NCBI GenBank assembly: GCA_002390845.1
Contig: DGQT01000016.1
Span: 1-64,000, forward strand
DNA from: Chitinophagaceae bacterium UBA4407
Lineage (GTDB): Bacteria > Bacteroidota > Bacteroidia > Chitinophagales > Chitinophagaceae
Direction of reading: 5' to 3'
Length of the DNA: 64,000 bases
Shown here: positions 47,357-55,722 of the stretch, piece by piece
How positions within the stretch are numbered: position 1 is the first letter of the stretch
Layout of the letters: every line of letters starts with the position of its first letter
Position numbers and translations under genes: made by a program
Notes under the pieces: generated by a model
What the model saw: only the letters and a program-made list of their open reading frames with translations
Told to the model about the DNA's origin: nothing
Database searches by the model: none

Positions 47357-47400
47357 CGTATAAGTGAGTGACACAACAGGCGACGCCATAAAATACTAAA
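47357..47400 (+). repeat. Dispersed repeat, copy 16 (form B)
   Basis: Reads CGTATAAGTGAGTGACACAA then CAGGCGACGCCATAAAATAC. Confidence 0.75.
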
Positions 47401-47467
47401 GCCGGTAAATAAAAAATAAAAACGCTTATAGCATATAGCTTACAGCCTAAAGCCTAAAGCATAATTT

Positions 47468-48493
47468 ATGATCTACAGAAGCAGGGCACCATTACGTATA
47501 GGTTTGGCTGGCGGAGGTACAGATGTTAACCCCTACAGCGATGAATTTGGAGGCGCTATTTTAAATGCCACCATTTCGCATTATGCACATGCCAGCATTG
47601 AGCCTATTCAGGAAAACGGTATCATTATACAGGCGCTCGACAGAAAAGAAGAACAGCGTTTTGAATGGAGCAGTGAATTACCTATCAACGGCAAACTTGA
47701 TCTGCTGAAAGGTGTGTATAACCGCATACAAAAAGACTATGGTTTACCACTTACCAATTTCTGTTTAAGCACTTTTGTAGATGCACCGGCAGGCAGTGGC
47801 TTGGGCACATCGTCAACCTTAGTGGTAGCCGTTATTGGCGCATTTGCAGAAATGCTGAAATTACCTTTGGGCGAGTACGATATTGCGCACTATGCTTTCG
47901 ATATTGAGCGCAAAGATCTTATGCTGGCTGGCGGTAAACAAGACCAGTATGCGGCTACATTTGGCGGTGTAAATTTTATGGAGTTTTACGAAAATGATAA
48001 AGTGATTGTAAACCCGTTGCGTATAAAACAGGAATATTTAAACGAGTTGGAGAACAACCTTGTTTTATATTTTACCGCCACCAGCCGTGAAAGCGCCACG
48101 ATTATAAAAGAACAACAAAAAAATGTTTTAGAGAAAAATGAGAGAAGCATTGATGCCATGCACCAGTTAAAAGAACAGGCAAGAATGATGAAAGAGGCAT
48201 TGCTTAAAGGCCGCCTGCATGAAATTGGCGAGGTGCTGGATTATGGGTTTCAGCAAAAAAGGAATATGGCTAAAAATATTTCAAACGCATCCATTGAAAC
48301 GCTTTACGAAGCTGCGAAAAAAGCAGGCGCTACTGGCGGTAAAATAAGCGGTGCAGGCGGTGGCGGTTTTATGATATTTTACTGCCCCGGAAACACCCGC
48401 TACAAAGTGATTGATACTTTGAATAATTTTGGCGGCGAGATAAAGCCATTCCGTTTTACCAAACAGGGATTAACCTCATGGACCACGGCATAA
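47468..48493 (+). CDS. hddA: D-glycero-D-manno-heptose 7-phosphate kinase HddA
   Basis: The 341-residue GHMP-family kinase has RAPLRIGLAGGGTDVNPY at the N-terminus, the ATP loop APAGSGLGTSSTLVVA near 104-119, LAGGKQDQYAATFGG near 156, and the C-terminal GHMP motif GGKISGAGGGGFM. HddA phosphorylates D-glycero-D-manno-heptose 7-phosphate at C1 (alpha anomer) in the GDP-heptose pathway. The downstream gmhA, hddC and gmhB complete that pathway, which strongly supports this call over other sugar kinases. Confidence 0.88.
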   Translation: MIYRSRAPLRIGLAGGGTDVNPYSDEFGGAILNATISHYAHASIEPIQENGIIIQALDRKEEQRFEWSSELPINGKLDLLKGVYNRIQKDYGLPLTNFCLSTFVDAPAGSGLGTSSTLVVAVIGAFAEMLKLPLGEYDIAHYAFDIERKDLMLAGGKQDQYAATFGGVNFMEFYENDKVIVNPLRIKQEYLNELENNLVLYFTATSRESATIIKEQQKNVLEKNERSIDAMHQLKEQARMMKEALLKGRLHEIGEVLDYGFQQKRNMAKNISNASIETLYEAAKKAGATGGKISGAGGGGFMIFYCPGNTRYKVIDTLNNFGGEIKPFRFTKQGLTSWTTA

Positions 48494-48504
48494 GCATCTT
48501 AACT

Positions 48505-49080
48505 ATGAATGAAAAAATAAAAAGCATTATTTCAGCATCCATTCTTTTAAAGCAGCAATTGCTTGCTGATGCAGTAATGCAAAAGACTATTGAAACAGTG
48601 ATCAACGTAATTGCCGATGCTTTTGCAAACGGGAACAAAGTGCTTTTCTGTGGCAACGGCGGCAGCGCAGCTGACGCACAACATTTAGCGGCGGAGTTTT
48701 CGGGCAGGTTTTATAAAAACCGAAAAGCCTTGCCTGCAGAGGCTTTGCACTGCAATACTTCTTATTTAACGGCAGTAGCAAATGATTACAGTTACGATGT
48801 AATTTACTCAAGGCTGGTAGAAGGTATTGGCGTAAGTGGCGATGTGCTGATCGGGTTAACAACTTCAGGCAACTCACCCAATATTGTAAACGCTTTTGAA
48901 ACCGCAAGGCAAAAAAATATTGTTACCATTGGCTTTACCGGCGAGGGCGGTGGCAAGCTTAAAGTATTAAGTGATTATCTTTTTAATGTACCCTCAACCG
49001 ACACTCCCCGCATACAGGAAAGCCATATAATGATTGGCCACATTATTTGTGAACTGGTGGAAGCAAAATTATTTCCATAA
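48505..49080 (+). CDS. gmhA: Sedoheptulose 7-phosphate isomerase GmhA
   Basis: The 191-residue SIS-domain protein has FCGNGGSAADAQHLAAEFSGR, TTSGNSPNIVNAFETA and TPRIQESHIMIGHIICELVE, all diagnostic of GmhA, including the substrate and zinc residues. It converts sedoheptulose 7-phosphate to D-glycero-D-manno-heptose 7-phosphate, the first step of heptose synthesis. I prefer ATG 48505; an earlier in-frame ATG at 48478 would overlap the end of hddA by 16 bp. Confidence 0.9.
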   Translation: MNEKIKSIISASILLKQQLLADAVMQKTIETVINVIADAFANGNKVLFCGNGGSAADAQHLAAEFSGRFYKNRKALPAEALHCNTSYLTAVANDYSYDVIYSRLVEGIGVSGDVLIGLTTSGNSPNIVNAFETARQKNIVTIGFTGEGGGKLKVLSDYLFNVPSTDTPRIQESHIMIGHIICELVEAKLFP

Positions 49081-49105
49081 ACATCTGAACCCTCTCTTTA
49101 ATTCA

Positions 49106-49801
49106 ATGCAGATAAAAGAAGCGATTATTTTGGCAGGCGGACTGGGAACACGTTTAAAAAGCGCTGTTCCTGATTTGCCAAAATGTATGGCACCTGTAAA
49201 TGGCAAGCCATTTATTGCTTATGTAATTGAATACTTAAAACAGCAGGGAGTAGAAAAATTTATTTTTGCATTGGGTTATAAAAGCGAGTCTTTTGAAAGC
49301 TTCTTAAAAGAGGAAGAATCAACGATTCGCTACCAGTTATCAATAGAGCAACAGCCATTGGGAACCGGTGGCGCAATTAAGCTGGCCTGTTTAATAGCTA
49401 CAGAAAAAAATGTGCTTATTACAAACGGGGATACCCTTTTCAAAACTGACGTAAATAAACTTTCCGCTTTTCATTTGAAGATGGGCGCAGATTGCACACT
49501 TGCATTAAAACCCATGCATCAATTTGAACGCTATGGCGTAGTGGAATTGAACGAAGATTATTCAATTAAGAGTTTTAAAGAAACACAGTATTACGAAGAA
49601 GGGCTTATTAACGGCGGACTTTATGCTTTAAACTTATCGGATTTTTTAAATGAAGCACTGCCCGAAAAATTTTCTTTTGAAAAGGACTATTTGGAAGCTT
49701 TGTATCAGAAACGTAAAATGTACGGCTTAATACAGGAGGCTTATTTTATAGACATCGGTATACCGGATGATTATAAAAAGGCACAATCTGAAATAAGATA
49801 A
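49106..49801 (+). CDS. hddC: Heptose 1-phosphate guanylyltransferase HddC
   Basis: The 231-residue nucleotidyltransferase has ILAGGLGTRLKSAVPDLPKCMAPV at the N-terminus, IEQQPLGTGGAIKLA, LITNGDTLFKTDV and FIDIGIPDDYKKA at the C-terminus. HddC makes GDP-D-glycero-alpha-D-manno-heptose from the 1-phosphate and GTP. The start is ATG 49106; the frame extends upstream only into gmhA. gmhB follows after 14 bp. Confidence 0.87.
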   Translation: MQIKEAIILAGGLGTRLKSAVPDLPKCMAPVNGKPFIAYVIEYLKQQGVEKFIFALGYKSESFESFLKEEESTIRYQLSIEQQPLGTGGAIKLACLIATEKNVLITNGDTLFKTDVNKLSAFHLKMGADCTLALKPMHQFERYGVVELNEDYSIKSFKETQYYEEGLINGGLYALNLSDFLNEALPEKFSFEKDYLEALYQKRKMYGLIQEAYFIDIGIPDDYKKAQSEIR

Positions 49802-49815
49802 CTAATAAAACAGCT

Positions 49816-50370
49816 ATGATAAATTTTAAGGCGGTTGATAAGTCATGGACATTATTTTTAGACAGGGATGGTGTTATAAACAAAGAAGTTTTAGGCGATT
49901 ATGTTTTAAAAACCAGCCAGTTCTTTTTTTATGATGAAACACTGACAGCACTTGAAATTTTAAACCGGCATTTTGGAACAATCGTAGTCGTAACCAATCA
50001 AAAAGGGGTGGGGAGGGGTGCTATGACGCAGGCTGACCTGGATGAAATTCATGACGATATGATGAAAGAAATTGTTATCAAAGGCGGCAGGATCGACAAA
50101 ATATATTTTGCTACTGACCTTGAAAATGATAGTCCCTATCGTAAACCGCAGATCGGCATGGCTTTGCATGCTAAAGAAGATTTTCCGCAGATTGATTTTT
50201 CGAAAAGTATGATGGCTGGTAATAAATTAACCGATATGGAATTTGGCCGCAGTGCAGGCATAGCAACGGTTTTCATTGCATCTACAAATCCTGAAACAGC
50301 ATTTCCACACGAACTTATCGATGCAAGGTTTAACTCACTTTACGAATTCGCAAGGCAGTTTCAGCATTAA
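49816..50370 (+). CDS. gmhB: Heptose 1,7-bisphosphate 7-phosphatase GmhB (HAD family)
   Basis: The 184-residue HAD phosphatase has the nucleophile motif FLDRDGVINKE, VVTNQKGVGRGAM and the C-terminal MAGNKLTDMEFGRSAG. It removes the C7 phosphate from heptose 1,7-bisphosphate. The zinc-binding cysteines found in enterobacterial GmhB before the RKP motif are absent here (NDSPYRKPQIGM), so the loop is of the zinc-free kind. It is the last gene of the hddA-gmhA-hddC-gmhB operon. Confidence 0.87.
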   Translation: MINFKAVDKSWTLFLDRDGVINKEVLGDYVLKTSQFFFYDETLTALEILNRHFGTIVVVTNQKGVGRGAMTQADLDEIHDDMMKEIVIKGGRIDKIYFATDLENDSPYRKPQIGMALHAKEDFPQIDFSKSMMAGNKLTDMEFGRSAGIATVFIASTNPETAFPHELIDARFNSLYEFARQFQH

Positions 50371-50446
50371 AGAAATCACAATTCCAGCCTGCTGAAAAAT
50401 AAATCACTTTTATTTGCGTGTATAATTCAATTTCTATTGTTTCAAT

Positions 50447-51367
50447 ATGACGAAGAAACTGTTAACCATTTCATTTTTCCTTGGCTGTATTTATGCAAAT
50501 GCTCAAAAAATAAACAGCAGCGATATTAAGTTGCTTAAAACAACCGAAGACACACTTGCTATATTTTCCAACCAAATGATCTTTGCGCAAGATGCTTCGT
50601 CACGTTTTTATGCTGACAGTATTTTTATAAAAACATTTGTTCGGGCATTAAAGATCAACAACTCATTTTCTTATCCTTTCGATTCCGTAAAAACCATTTC
50701 TAAAATTTATCCGCCAGATAGTTCTTTCCGAATTTTTACCTGGCAAATAGAACGGGATGAAAGTTATTTTCGTCAGTATGGAGCGATACAGATGCGTACC
50801 AAAGATGGAGTTCTTAAATTTTTCCCATTGCTCGATGCCAGTGATTATACCGCCGAGCCAACAGACTCTGTAAGAACATATACTAACTGGATCGGCGCTA
50901 TTTATTATGGAATTGTTGCAAAAGAATACAAAGGCAAGAAATATTATACACTCTTTGGTTTTGATGACAATGAATTTGTGAGCACAAAAAAATGGCTCGA
51001 AGTATTAACCTTCAATGAAAATAATGAGCCGGTATTTGGCGGACATTTTTTTGATTATAAAGAAGACAGCATTAAACCAGCCCAGCCCGCTTACAGGTTC
51101 TGCCTCGAATATAAAAAAGATGCAAAAGCAAGAATGGTTTATGATCCTGAATTAGACATGATTATCATCGATCATCTTATCAGCGAATCAAGTGAACCCA
51201 ATAAAAAATTTACCTTAATTCCCGATGGCGACTACGAAGGCTTTAAATGGGTAAATGGCAAATGGGTGCATGTAGATAAAGTGTTTAGTGAACAGCAATT
51301 GAAGAATGGCCAGTTTCCAATGCCGGTACCGTTTTTAGATGAAAGTGGTAATCCATTGAAGCAATAA
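50447..51367 (+). CDS. Exported protein of unknown function, 306 residues
   Basis: A signal peptide (cleavage after YANAQ) precedes a soluble, Tyr/Phe-rich domain with FRIFTWQIERDESYFRQYGAIQM, GKKYYTLFGFDDNE and the ending VHVDKVFSEQ. Probably periplasmic. I recognise similar-looking hypothetical proteins in Bacteroidetes but no function. It lies 76 bp after gmhB and may be transcribed from its own promoter. Confidence 0.7.
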   Translation: MTKKLLTISFFLGCIYANAQKINSSDIKLLKTTEDTLAIFSNQMIFAQDASSRFYADSIFIKTFVRALKINNSFSYPFDSVKTISKIYPPDSSFRIFTWQIERDESYFRQYGAIQMRTKDGVLKFFPLLDASDYTAEPTDSVRTYTNWIGAIYYGIVAKEYKGKKYYTLFGFDDNEFVSTKKWLEVLTFNENNEPVFGGHFFDYKEDSIKPAQPAYRFCLEYKKDAKARMVYDPELDMIIIDHLISESSEPNKKFTLIPDGDYEGFKWVNGKWVHVDKVFSEQQLKNGQFPMPVPFLDESGNPLKQ

Positions 51368-51369
51368 AC

Positions 51370-51686
51370 ACTAATTCTTTTACCGGTTCAAAATAGTTAT
51401 TCGCGTGGCTGGTGTGTAAATACCTGCTTGCAAAAAATGGAAAAGCCGCTTTTTTATATAACTACTGCTTCATTTTCAACACTTGACATGAAATAATAGT
51501 TCGCTTTGTCCACTAATTACTGCGGCAAATGTTCGCAGTTGAATTCTCTTTATAAATGCAAACGTATATCTTCTTCTGTGTTAAACCCTGCATAAGTATC
51601 TGTAAAAGTTTCGATACTTATTTGCCGCAGCGTATCAATGTCGTCAGGCTTTGCCTGGCTGATTGTAAAATTGTAGTGTAGGTTGC
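51370..51686 (-). pseudogene. Broken GNAT N-acetyltransferase
   Basis: Minus-strand translation gives FTISQAKPDDIDTLRQISIE followed by TFTDTYAGFNTEEDIRLHL and a stop at 51550-51552: the typical N-terminus of a GNAT enzyme. About 120 bp further, in another frame, KSGFSIFCKQVFTHQ matches the typical C-terminal KxGFxxFxxHxF segment. The middle, with the acetyl-CoA loop, is missing. It is a decayed gene directly after the metal-binding protein. Confidence 0.5.
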
Positions 51687-51688
51687 CA

Positions 51689-52102
51689 TTATTGCAGCTT
51701 GGGATCTATGTTACAGGGTTTACCTTTTTGCGGGCCACCGCCATCATCTTTACGTTTGCAGATTGGAGGTAAAATGTTATAGGCATCAGGCGTTGCTTTT
51801 GTGCTGTCTGCATCAAAACCTGCATTGTTTAAAGATACACGAATATAATCCAGCGTAATCCTGTCAGGGTAATATTGTATGCGCATATTTCCTGCATTCA
51901 GATTTATAATCCACTTTATAATTCCTGCATCATCATTCGGACCTTTTTCCTGGAATAAATGAGCCTCAATTTTTTCTTTACACACCCAACATCTCAACTG
52001 GGGCATGGCGATTGTTGACCATACTGCCTTCTGTTGCATTACCTGCGCCTGTGCAAAATATGCCAACAAAATAATCATTGCAGTCATTAAAATCTTCTTC
52101 AT
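51689..52102 (-). CDS. Exported heavy-metal-associated (HMA-like) protein
   Basis: The 137-residue protein has a signal peptide (to YFAQAQV). The mature domain has MPQLRCWVCKEKIEAHL, a CxxC metal site in the HMA/ferredoxin-like position, followed by the expected beta pattern (GIIKWIINLNAGNMRIQYYPD, ITLDYIRVSLNNAGFDAD). Likely a periplasmic metal-binding protein. The tail contains two further cysteines. It has no partner transporter nearby. Confidence 0.75.
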   Translation of the reverse strand: MKKILMTAMIILLAYFAQAQVMQQKAVWSTIAMPQLRCWVCKEKIEAHLFQEKGPNDDAGIIKWIINLNAGNMRIQYYPDRITLDYIRVSLNNAGFDADSTKATPDAYNILPPICKRKDDGGGPQKGKPCNIDPKLQ

Positions 52103-52121
52103 ATTCGTAATTTATTAATTG

Positions 52122-52182
52122 TGTTTTTTTTGAACCATGCACCAGTTCTTTTATGATCTTTTCTTGCGTCGCACTCTTGTAC
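52122..52182 (-). repeat. Dispersed repeat, copy 17 (long form A, inverted pair with copy 18)
   Basis: The plus strand runs from TTTTTTTTGAACCATGC to TTCTTGCGTCGCACTCTTGT and AC. Confidence 0.8.
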
Positions 52183-52365
52183 GTTTGGATTATATATTGA
52201 GCAAATAAAACCACAAAAGCACCAAGACACTAAGCTGCACTAAGGCTTTGTGATACTTTGAGTTTTAGTGTATTCGTGGTTCAAAAGAAAGTTGCACAAA
52301 ATTCCTAACGTACAAGACATGCCGTCGCTTTTATCTTCGCTTTGCTCAATAAAGCTATGGCAGCT

Positions 52366-52421
52366 GAAGTGTGCGACGCAACGATGCTTCATCCATATTC
52401 TTCAGCCCGGCTCAAAATATT
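52366..52421 (+). repeat. Dispersed repeat, copy 18 (long form A)
   Basis: Reads GAAGTGTGCGACGCAACGAT, GCTTCAT, then CAGCCCGGCTCAAAATAT. This is one of the clearest complete elements and ends 10 bp from the pyrE stop codon. Confidence 0.85.
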
Positions 52422-52431
52422 TCTGATTAAA

Positions 52432-53070
52432 TTACAAACCTTTCCAGTTTGCAGGATCAGCTTTCCATTGAAGCAATACAGCTTCCATTTCCGGTGCTAT
52501 GGTTCCCTTTTCTAATGCGAGTTTAATCATGGCGCTGTAATTGGTAAGCGAAATAAACCGGCAGTTTTTTTCGGCGAAAGCGTTGGCAGCAATATCGAAT
52601 CCGTAATTAAAAATTGAAACCATTCCAATTACTTCAACACCTGCACTGCGCAACACATCAACAACCTGCAAACTGCTTTTTCCTGTTGAAATAAGATCTT
52701 CAATAACAACAGTTTTTTGTCCGGGTTCGTACGAGCCTTCAATCTGGTTGCCCATTCCATGCTCTTTAGGTTTTGGACGCACATACGCAAATGGTAGTTT
52801 TAACTGGTCGGCTGCCATGGCACCCCAAGCTATACCAGCAGTAGCAACGCCTGCAAGCAATTCGGCTTCAGGAAATTTTTCGAAGATCACATTGCACAAT
52901 TCGCTTTTTACAAAATCCCTGATATATGGAAATGAAAGTACTTTCCTGTTATCGCAATAAATGGGGCTTTTCCATCCGCTTGCCCAGGTAAATGGATTTT
53001 CCGGACTTAACTTTACTGCGCCTGTCTGCAACAATTTTTCTGCTACTGCTTTTTCGTTTGCTACCGTCAT
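52432..53070 (-). CDS. pyrE: Orotate phosphoribosyltransferase PyrE
   Basis: The 212-residue type I phosphoribosyltransferase has NPFTWASGWKSPIYCDNRK, AYVRPKPKEHGMGNQIEG and the PRPP loop VVIEDLISTGKSS near 118-130. It makes OMP from orotate and PRPP in pyrimidine synthesis. Divergent from the NUDIX gene (120 bp apart). No other active pyr gene is in the window. Confidence 0.93.
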   Translation of the reverse strand: MTVANEKAVAEKLLQTGAVKLSPENPFTWASGWKSPIYCDNRKVLSFPYIRDFVKSELCNVIFEKFPEAELLAGVATAGIAWGAMAADQLKLPFAYVRPKPKEHGMGNQIEGSYEPGQKTVVIEDLISTGKSSLQVVDVLRSAGVEVIGMVSIFNYGFDIAANAFAEKNCRFISLTNYSAMIKLALEKGTIAPEMEAVLLQWKADPANWKGL

Positions 53071-53190
53071 AAATGATCTTTGTTAATGCCGCTAAAGTAT
53101 GTGTAATTGCGATTCGATGAATGTGAAATTTTTAATTTCACTTAAACTAAAATGTGTTGCTGTAAATTCGTTCACCAACTGAAAATTTTT

Positions 53191-53601
53191 ATGAAGAAGA
53201 TAATAGCTGCCGGCGGACTGGTTACAAATAATAACAATGAATTGCTGATGATCTTTCGCCGGGGCAAATGGGATTTGCCAAAGGGCAAACTTGATGAAGG
53301 TGAAACGATTGAGGAATGTGCAGTTCGTGAGGTAGGAGAGGAGACGGGCATTGGCAATTTGGAATTTGGAAACCTGCTTGGAATTACTTATCACGAATAC
53401 TTTGATAAATATGTAAGTGATGATGTAATCAAGGAAACACATTGGTATTTAATGAAAGCAAAAGGAAGTACAGAAGCAGTTCCCCAAACAGAAGAGGATA
53501 TTGAAAAAATTATCTGGGCTGATGGTGTTACCGTGAAGGAATGTTTAGAAAATTCGTATGCTAACATTATAGAAATTATTCAAAAATTTTACGGGAATTA
53601 A
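53191..53601 (+). CDS. NUDIX hydrolase
   Basis: The 136-residue protein contains the full NUDIX box, GKLDEGETIEECAVREVGEETGIG in the GX5EX7REUXEEXGU form, preceded by FRRGKWDLPKG. It hydrolyses nucleoside diphosphate derivatives; the RGKWDLPKG opening is like that of Bacteroidetes house-cleaning NUDIX proteins. I start at ATG 53191; the frame is open 39 bp further upstream, but that part (MCCCKFVHQ) looks non-coding. Confidence 0.85.
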   Translation: MKKIIAAGGLVTNNNNELLMIFRRGKWDLPKGKLDEGETIEECAVREVGEETGIGNLEFGNLLGITYHEYFDKYVSDDVIKETHWYLMKAKGSTEAVPQTEEDIEKIIWADGVTVKECLENSYANIIEIIQKFYGN

Positions 53602-53603
53602 AA

Positions 53604-54422
53604 TCAGTGAAACAATATTCTTACTGTTTGGTATACTAACCTGTTTTGCATGGCCGGAGTATTTTCAGTATAGCCCTGCAGGCCAAATAAGCCTGCAACA
53701 TTTCCTTTATTAATTGCAATTTCTAAGTAACCCGCAGAGTTAAACCAGGCCATATTTTCACCGGGCTGCACGGCAGCATAATGATCGCTGATCTTTTCTA
53801 TAAACTCACTGTTGCGCATCAATACGATCCTGAATTTTCGGTTTTGCCTTAGCTCTTCAAATTCTTCTTTGGTAAGGTTTACAACAACATTCTCGAAGTT
53901 ATCAATAAAGATGATCTGGCTTTCGATCCAGTCAGGTCCTGATGCAGAACGCATTGGGTATTTTTCATCAATGATACTAATGGCAGTTGCTATACTATGC
54001 AGGCTTTTTCCATGTATAATCTTTTCTATTGCTTCTGCAATAACCTGAGTACACTGCAACAATGTAGCTTTGCCATTTATTGCCATACTTATAGCAAATA
54101 TGTTTTTTGGCTTGGTGCCTGTGATCATAGTAATTATGCCATTATCAGGGCAAATAATATACTGCTCATTATGCTCGCAAATAAGTACATATTTAGGTGC
54201 GCTTTCAAAGAAATTAATGAGCACGATATGAAAAGTTTCAGCCGGAAAATATTTAAATGCACTTTTGCAGATATATGCCGATTGCTGATAGTTATAAGGC
54301 GAAAGCTGGTGTGTAATATCGGCAATGGTACAATGTGGTACAGTTGTAATCAGCTGCCCCTTTATGGCACCGTTCAGGTAGTCGCTTTGACCAATATCAG
54401 TTGAAAGAGTTAGTACAGGCAT
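53604..54422 (-). CDS. SAM hydrolase/hydroxide adenosyltransferase (DUF62)
   Basis: The 272-residue protein begins LTLSTDIGQSDYLNGAIKG, the S-adenosylmethionine hydrolase opening. It continues with ICPDNGIITM and a C-terminal beta-barrel with FIDNFENVVVNLT and YLEIAINKGNVAGLFGL. Family members hydrolyse SAM to adenosine and methionine. Convergent with the NUDIX gene, whose stop is only 2 bp away, and 29 bp downstream of the SDR gene, so it is probably co-transcribed with the SDR. Confidence 0.87.
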   Translation of the reverse strand: MPVLTLSTDIGQSDYLNGAIKGQLITTVPHCTIADITHQLSPYNYQQSAYICKSAFKYFPAETFHIVLINFFESAPKYVLICEHNEQYIICPDNGIITMITGTKPKNIFAISMAINGKATLLQCTQVIAEAIEKIIHGKSLHSIATAISIIDEKYPMRSASGPDWIESQIIFIDNFENVVVNLTKEEFEELRQNRKFRIVLMRNSEFIEKISDHYAAVQPGENMAWFNSAGYLEIAINKGNVAGLFGLQGYTENTPAMQNRLVYQTVRILFH

Positions 54423-54451
54423 GCGGATTTACAAATGCAAATATGAAGTAA

Positions 54452-55258
54452 TTACTTTACCAACTCCCCGTTTTTAAAAAAGAATTTTCTTACCAATTTA
54501 TCTGCAACAGAAGGTATTAGCCTGTTAAGAAAAACAGTTCGTTTATCATTCATTGTAAAAACATGTGTTCTTTTTCTTTTTTCTATAGCACGCAGTATTT
54601 GCAAAGCGCATTCTTCTGAAGTCATCATACTACCTTCATCCATTGGGGATTGGCCCTGAGCTTTTGCATCTTTATTTAATGCAGCATTACGTATGTTCGA
54701 TGTTGTAAAGCCAGGACAAACCCACATAACGTTCACGCCTGTTTCCATCAGTTCTACCCTTAATGCTTCAAAAAAACCATTCACAGCAAATTTAGATGCA
54801 GAATAACCTGTACGGCCCGGTAAACCGCGATAGCCCGCAATTGAAGAAACACCGGTAACAGTACCCTTTTGTTTTATAATGTAAGGCAATGCAAACTTTG
54901 TACAATATACAGTACCCCAAAAATTTACATCCATTACTTTTTTCAAGGTATCGGGTTCTGTTTCCAGGAATAATGCCCGCATGGAAATACCGGCGTTATT
55001 AATAAGGATATCAATAGTACCAAAAGTTTTTACAACTTCATTAACAAAATTACGGCAGTCTGTCTCATTACTTACATCAGCAGTGTAAGTTATCAGCGAT
55101 GTACCTGCATGATAAGTTTGAAGTTGATAAAGCTTATCATAATTCCTGCCACAGGTAGCCACTTTTGCGCCACGATCTATCAGTGTATTCACTAATGCCT
55201 TACCTATTCCATCAGATCCGCCTGTAACTACAACTACCTTATTATTGAAAAAGGACAT
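54452..55258 (-). CDS. Short-chain dehydrogenase/reductase
   Basis: The 268-residue SDR has the cofactor motif VTGGSDGIGKAL near residue 12, NNAGIS near 88, the catalytic Ser in VSSIAGYRG, and YSASK (Tyr/Lys) near 152-156. The C-terminal part has a short hydrophobic tail. Classic SDR; NADP preference and substrate unknown. The first gene of a minus-strand pair with the SAM hydrolase. Confidence 0.88.
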   Translation of the reverse strand: MSFFNNKVVVVTGGSDGIGKALVNTLIDRGAKVATCGRNYDKLYQLQTYHAGTSLITYTADVSNETDCRNFVNEVVKTFGTIDILINNAGISMRALFLETEPDTLKKVMDVNFWGTVYCTKFALPYIIKQKGTVTGVSSIAGYRGLPGRTGYSASKFAVNGFFEALRVELMETGVNVMWVCPGFTTSNIRNAALNKDAKAQGQSPMDEGSMMTSEECALQILRAIEKRKRTHVFTMNDKRTVFLNRLIPSVADKLVRKFFFKNGELVK

Positions 55259-55347
55259 ATTTGTTATTTAATCAACAAAAGTAAAAAGTAATATGTTGTG
55301 TTGTTGATAACCTACTGGATAACTTAAATAAAATAATTCTGTAAAAA

Positions 55348-55378
55348 TTTGGTTCAATGCCGTTTTGGGCTATTTTTG
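55348..55378 (+). promoter_or_regulatory. Bacteroidetes-type promoter for the tRNA-Lys unit
   Basis: TTTG at 55348-55351, 19 bp, then TATTTTTG at 55371-55378. This fits the TTTG-N19-TAnnTTTG consensus exactly. It lies 42 bp upstream of the broken tRNA and so drives both tRNA sequences. Confidence 0.75.
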
Positions 55379-55420
55379 CACTCCCAAATAAAAAGGGGTG
55401 TATATTTTAATATACGAAAC

Positions 55421-55481
55421 GATTGGGTAGCTCAGTTGGCAGAGCATTCCGATTTTATCGGGAGGGTACTGGTTTCGATAG
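55421..55481 (+). pseudogene. Truncated tRNA-Lys-like sequence
   Basis: GATTGGGTAGCTCAGTTGGC and AGAGCATTCCG make a normal acceptor 5' strand and D-arm. The anticodon stem TTCCG/CGGGA has loop ATTTTAT (TTT in anticodon position). The T-arm starts (CTGGTTTCGAT) but breaks off, and no 3' acceptor strand exists. It lies 8 bp before the intact tRNA-Lys. Confidence 0.7.
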
Positions 55482-55489
55482 TTAAAAAA

Positions 55490-55562
55490 GAATTGGTAGC
55501 TCAGTTGGTAGAGCAATACACTTTTAATGTATGGGTCCTGGGTTCGAGTCCCAGCCAGTTCA
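55490..55562 (+). tRNA. tRNA-Lys (anticodon TTT)
   Basis: A complete 73-nt cloverleaf: acceptor GAATTGG/CCAGTTC with discriminator A, D-arm TAGCTCAGTTGGTAGAGCA, anticodon stem ATACA/TGTAT with loop CTTTTAA, and T-arm CTGGGTTCGAGTCCCAG. CCA is not encoded. Followed by a terminator. Confidence 0.95.
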
Positions 55563-55564
55563 CG

Positions 55565-55597
55565 AAAACTTCTGATTTTTCAGAAGTTTTTTCTTTT
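55565..55597 (+). terminator. Rho-independent terminator after tRNA-Lys
   Basis: AAAACTTCTGA and TCAGAAGTTTT form a perfect 11-bp stem with a 4-nt loop, followed by TTCTTTT. Confidence 0.85.
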
Positions 55598-55608
55598 AAT
55601 ACCTTTTA

Positions 55609-55669
55609 TTTTTTTTGAGTCCGGCTAAAGTTTTCTATAGCATCTTTACTTGCGTCGCACTCTTGAACT
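55609..55669 (-). repeat. Dispersed repeat, copy 19 (long form A)
   Basis: The plus strand reads TTTTTTTTGAGTCCGGCTAA, then ACTTGCGTCGCACTCTTGAA. Together with copy 20 it flanks cutC in inverted orientation. Confidence 0.8.
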
Positions 55670-55722
55670 GAAGTAATTCTTTTGGACAGAAGAGGAATCA
55701 AATATTTTTCATGTTCCTTGAA

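Larger units (their letters stand above)
52103..52431. other. Gap of 329 bp holding a long inverted repeat pair
   Basis: Holds repeat copies 17 and 18 as a facing pair, with an inner imperfect inverted repeat of CCAC...ACACTAA type between them. No gene. Confidence 0.5.
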
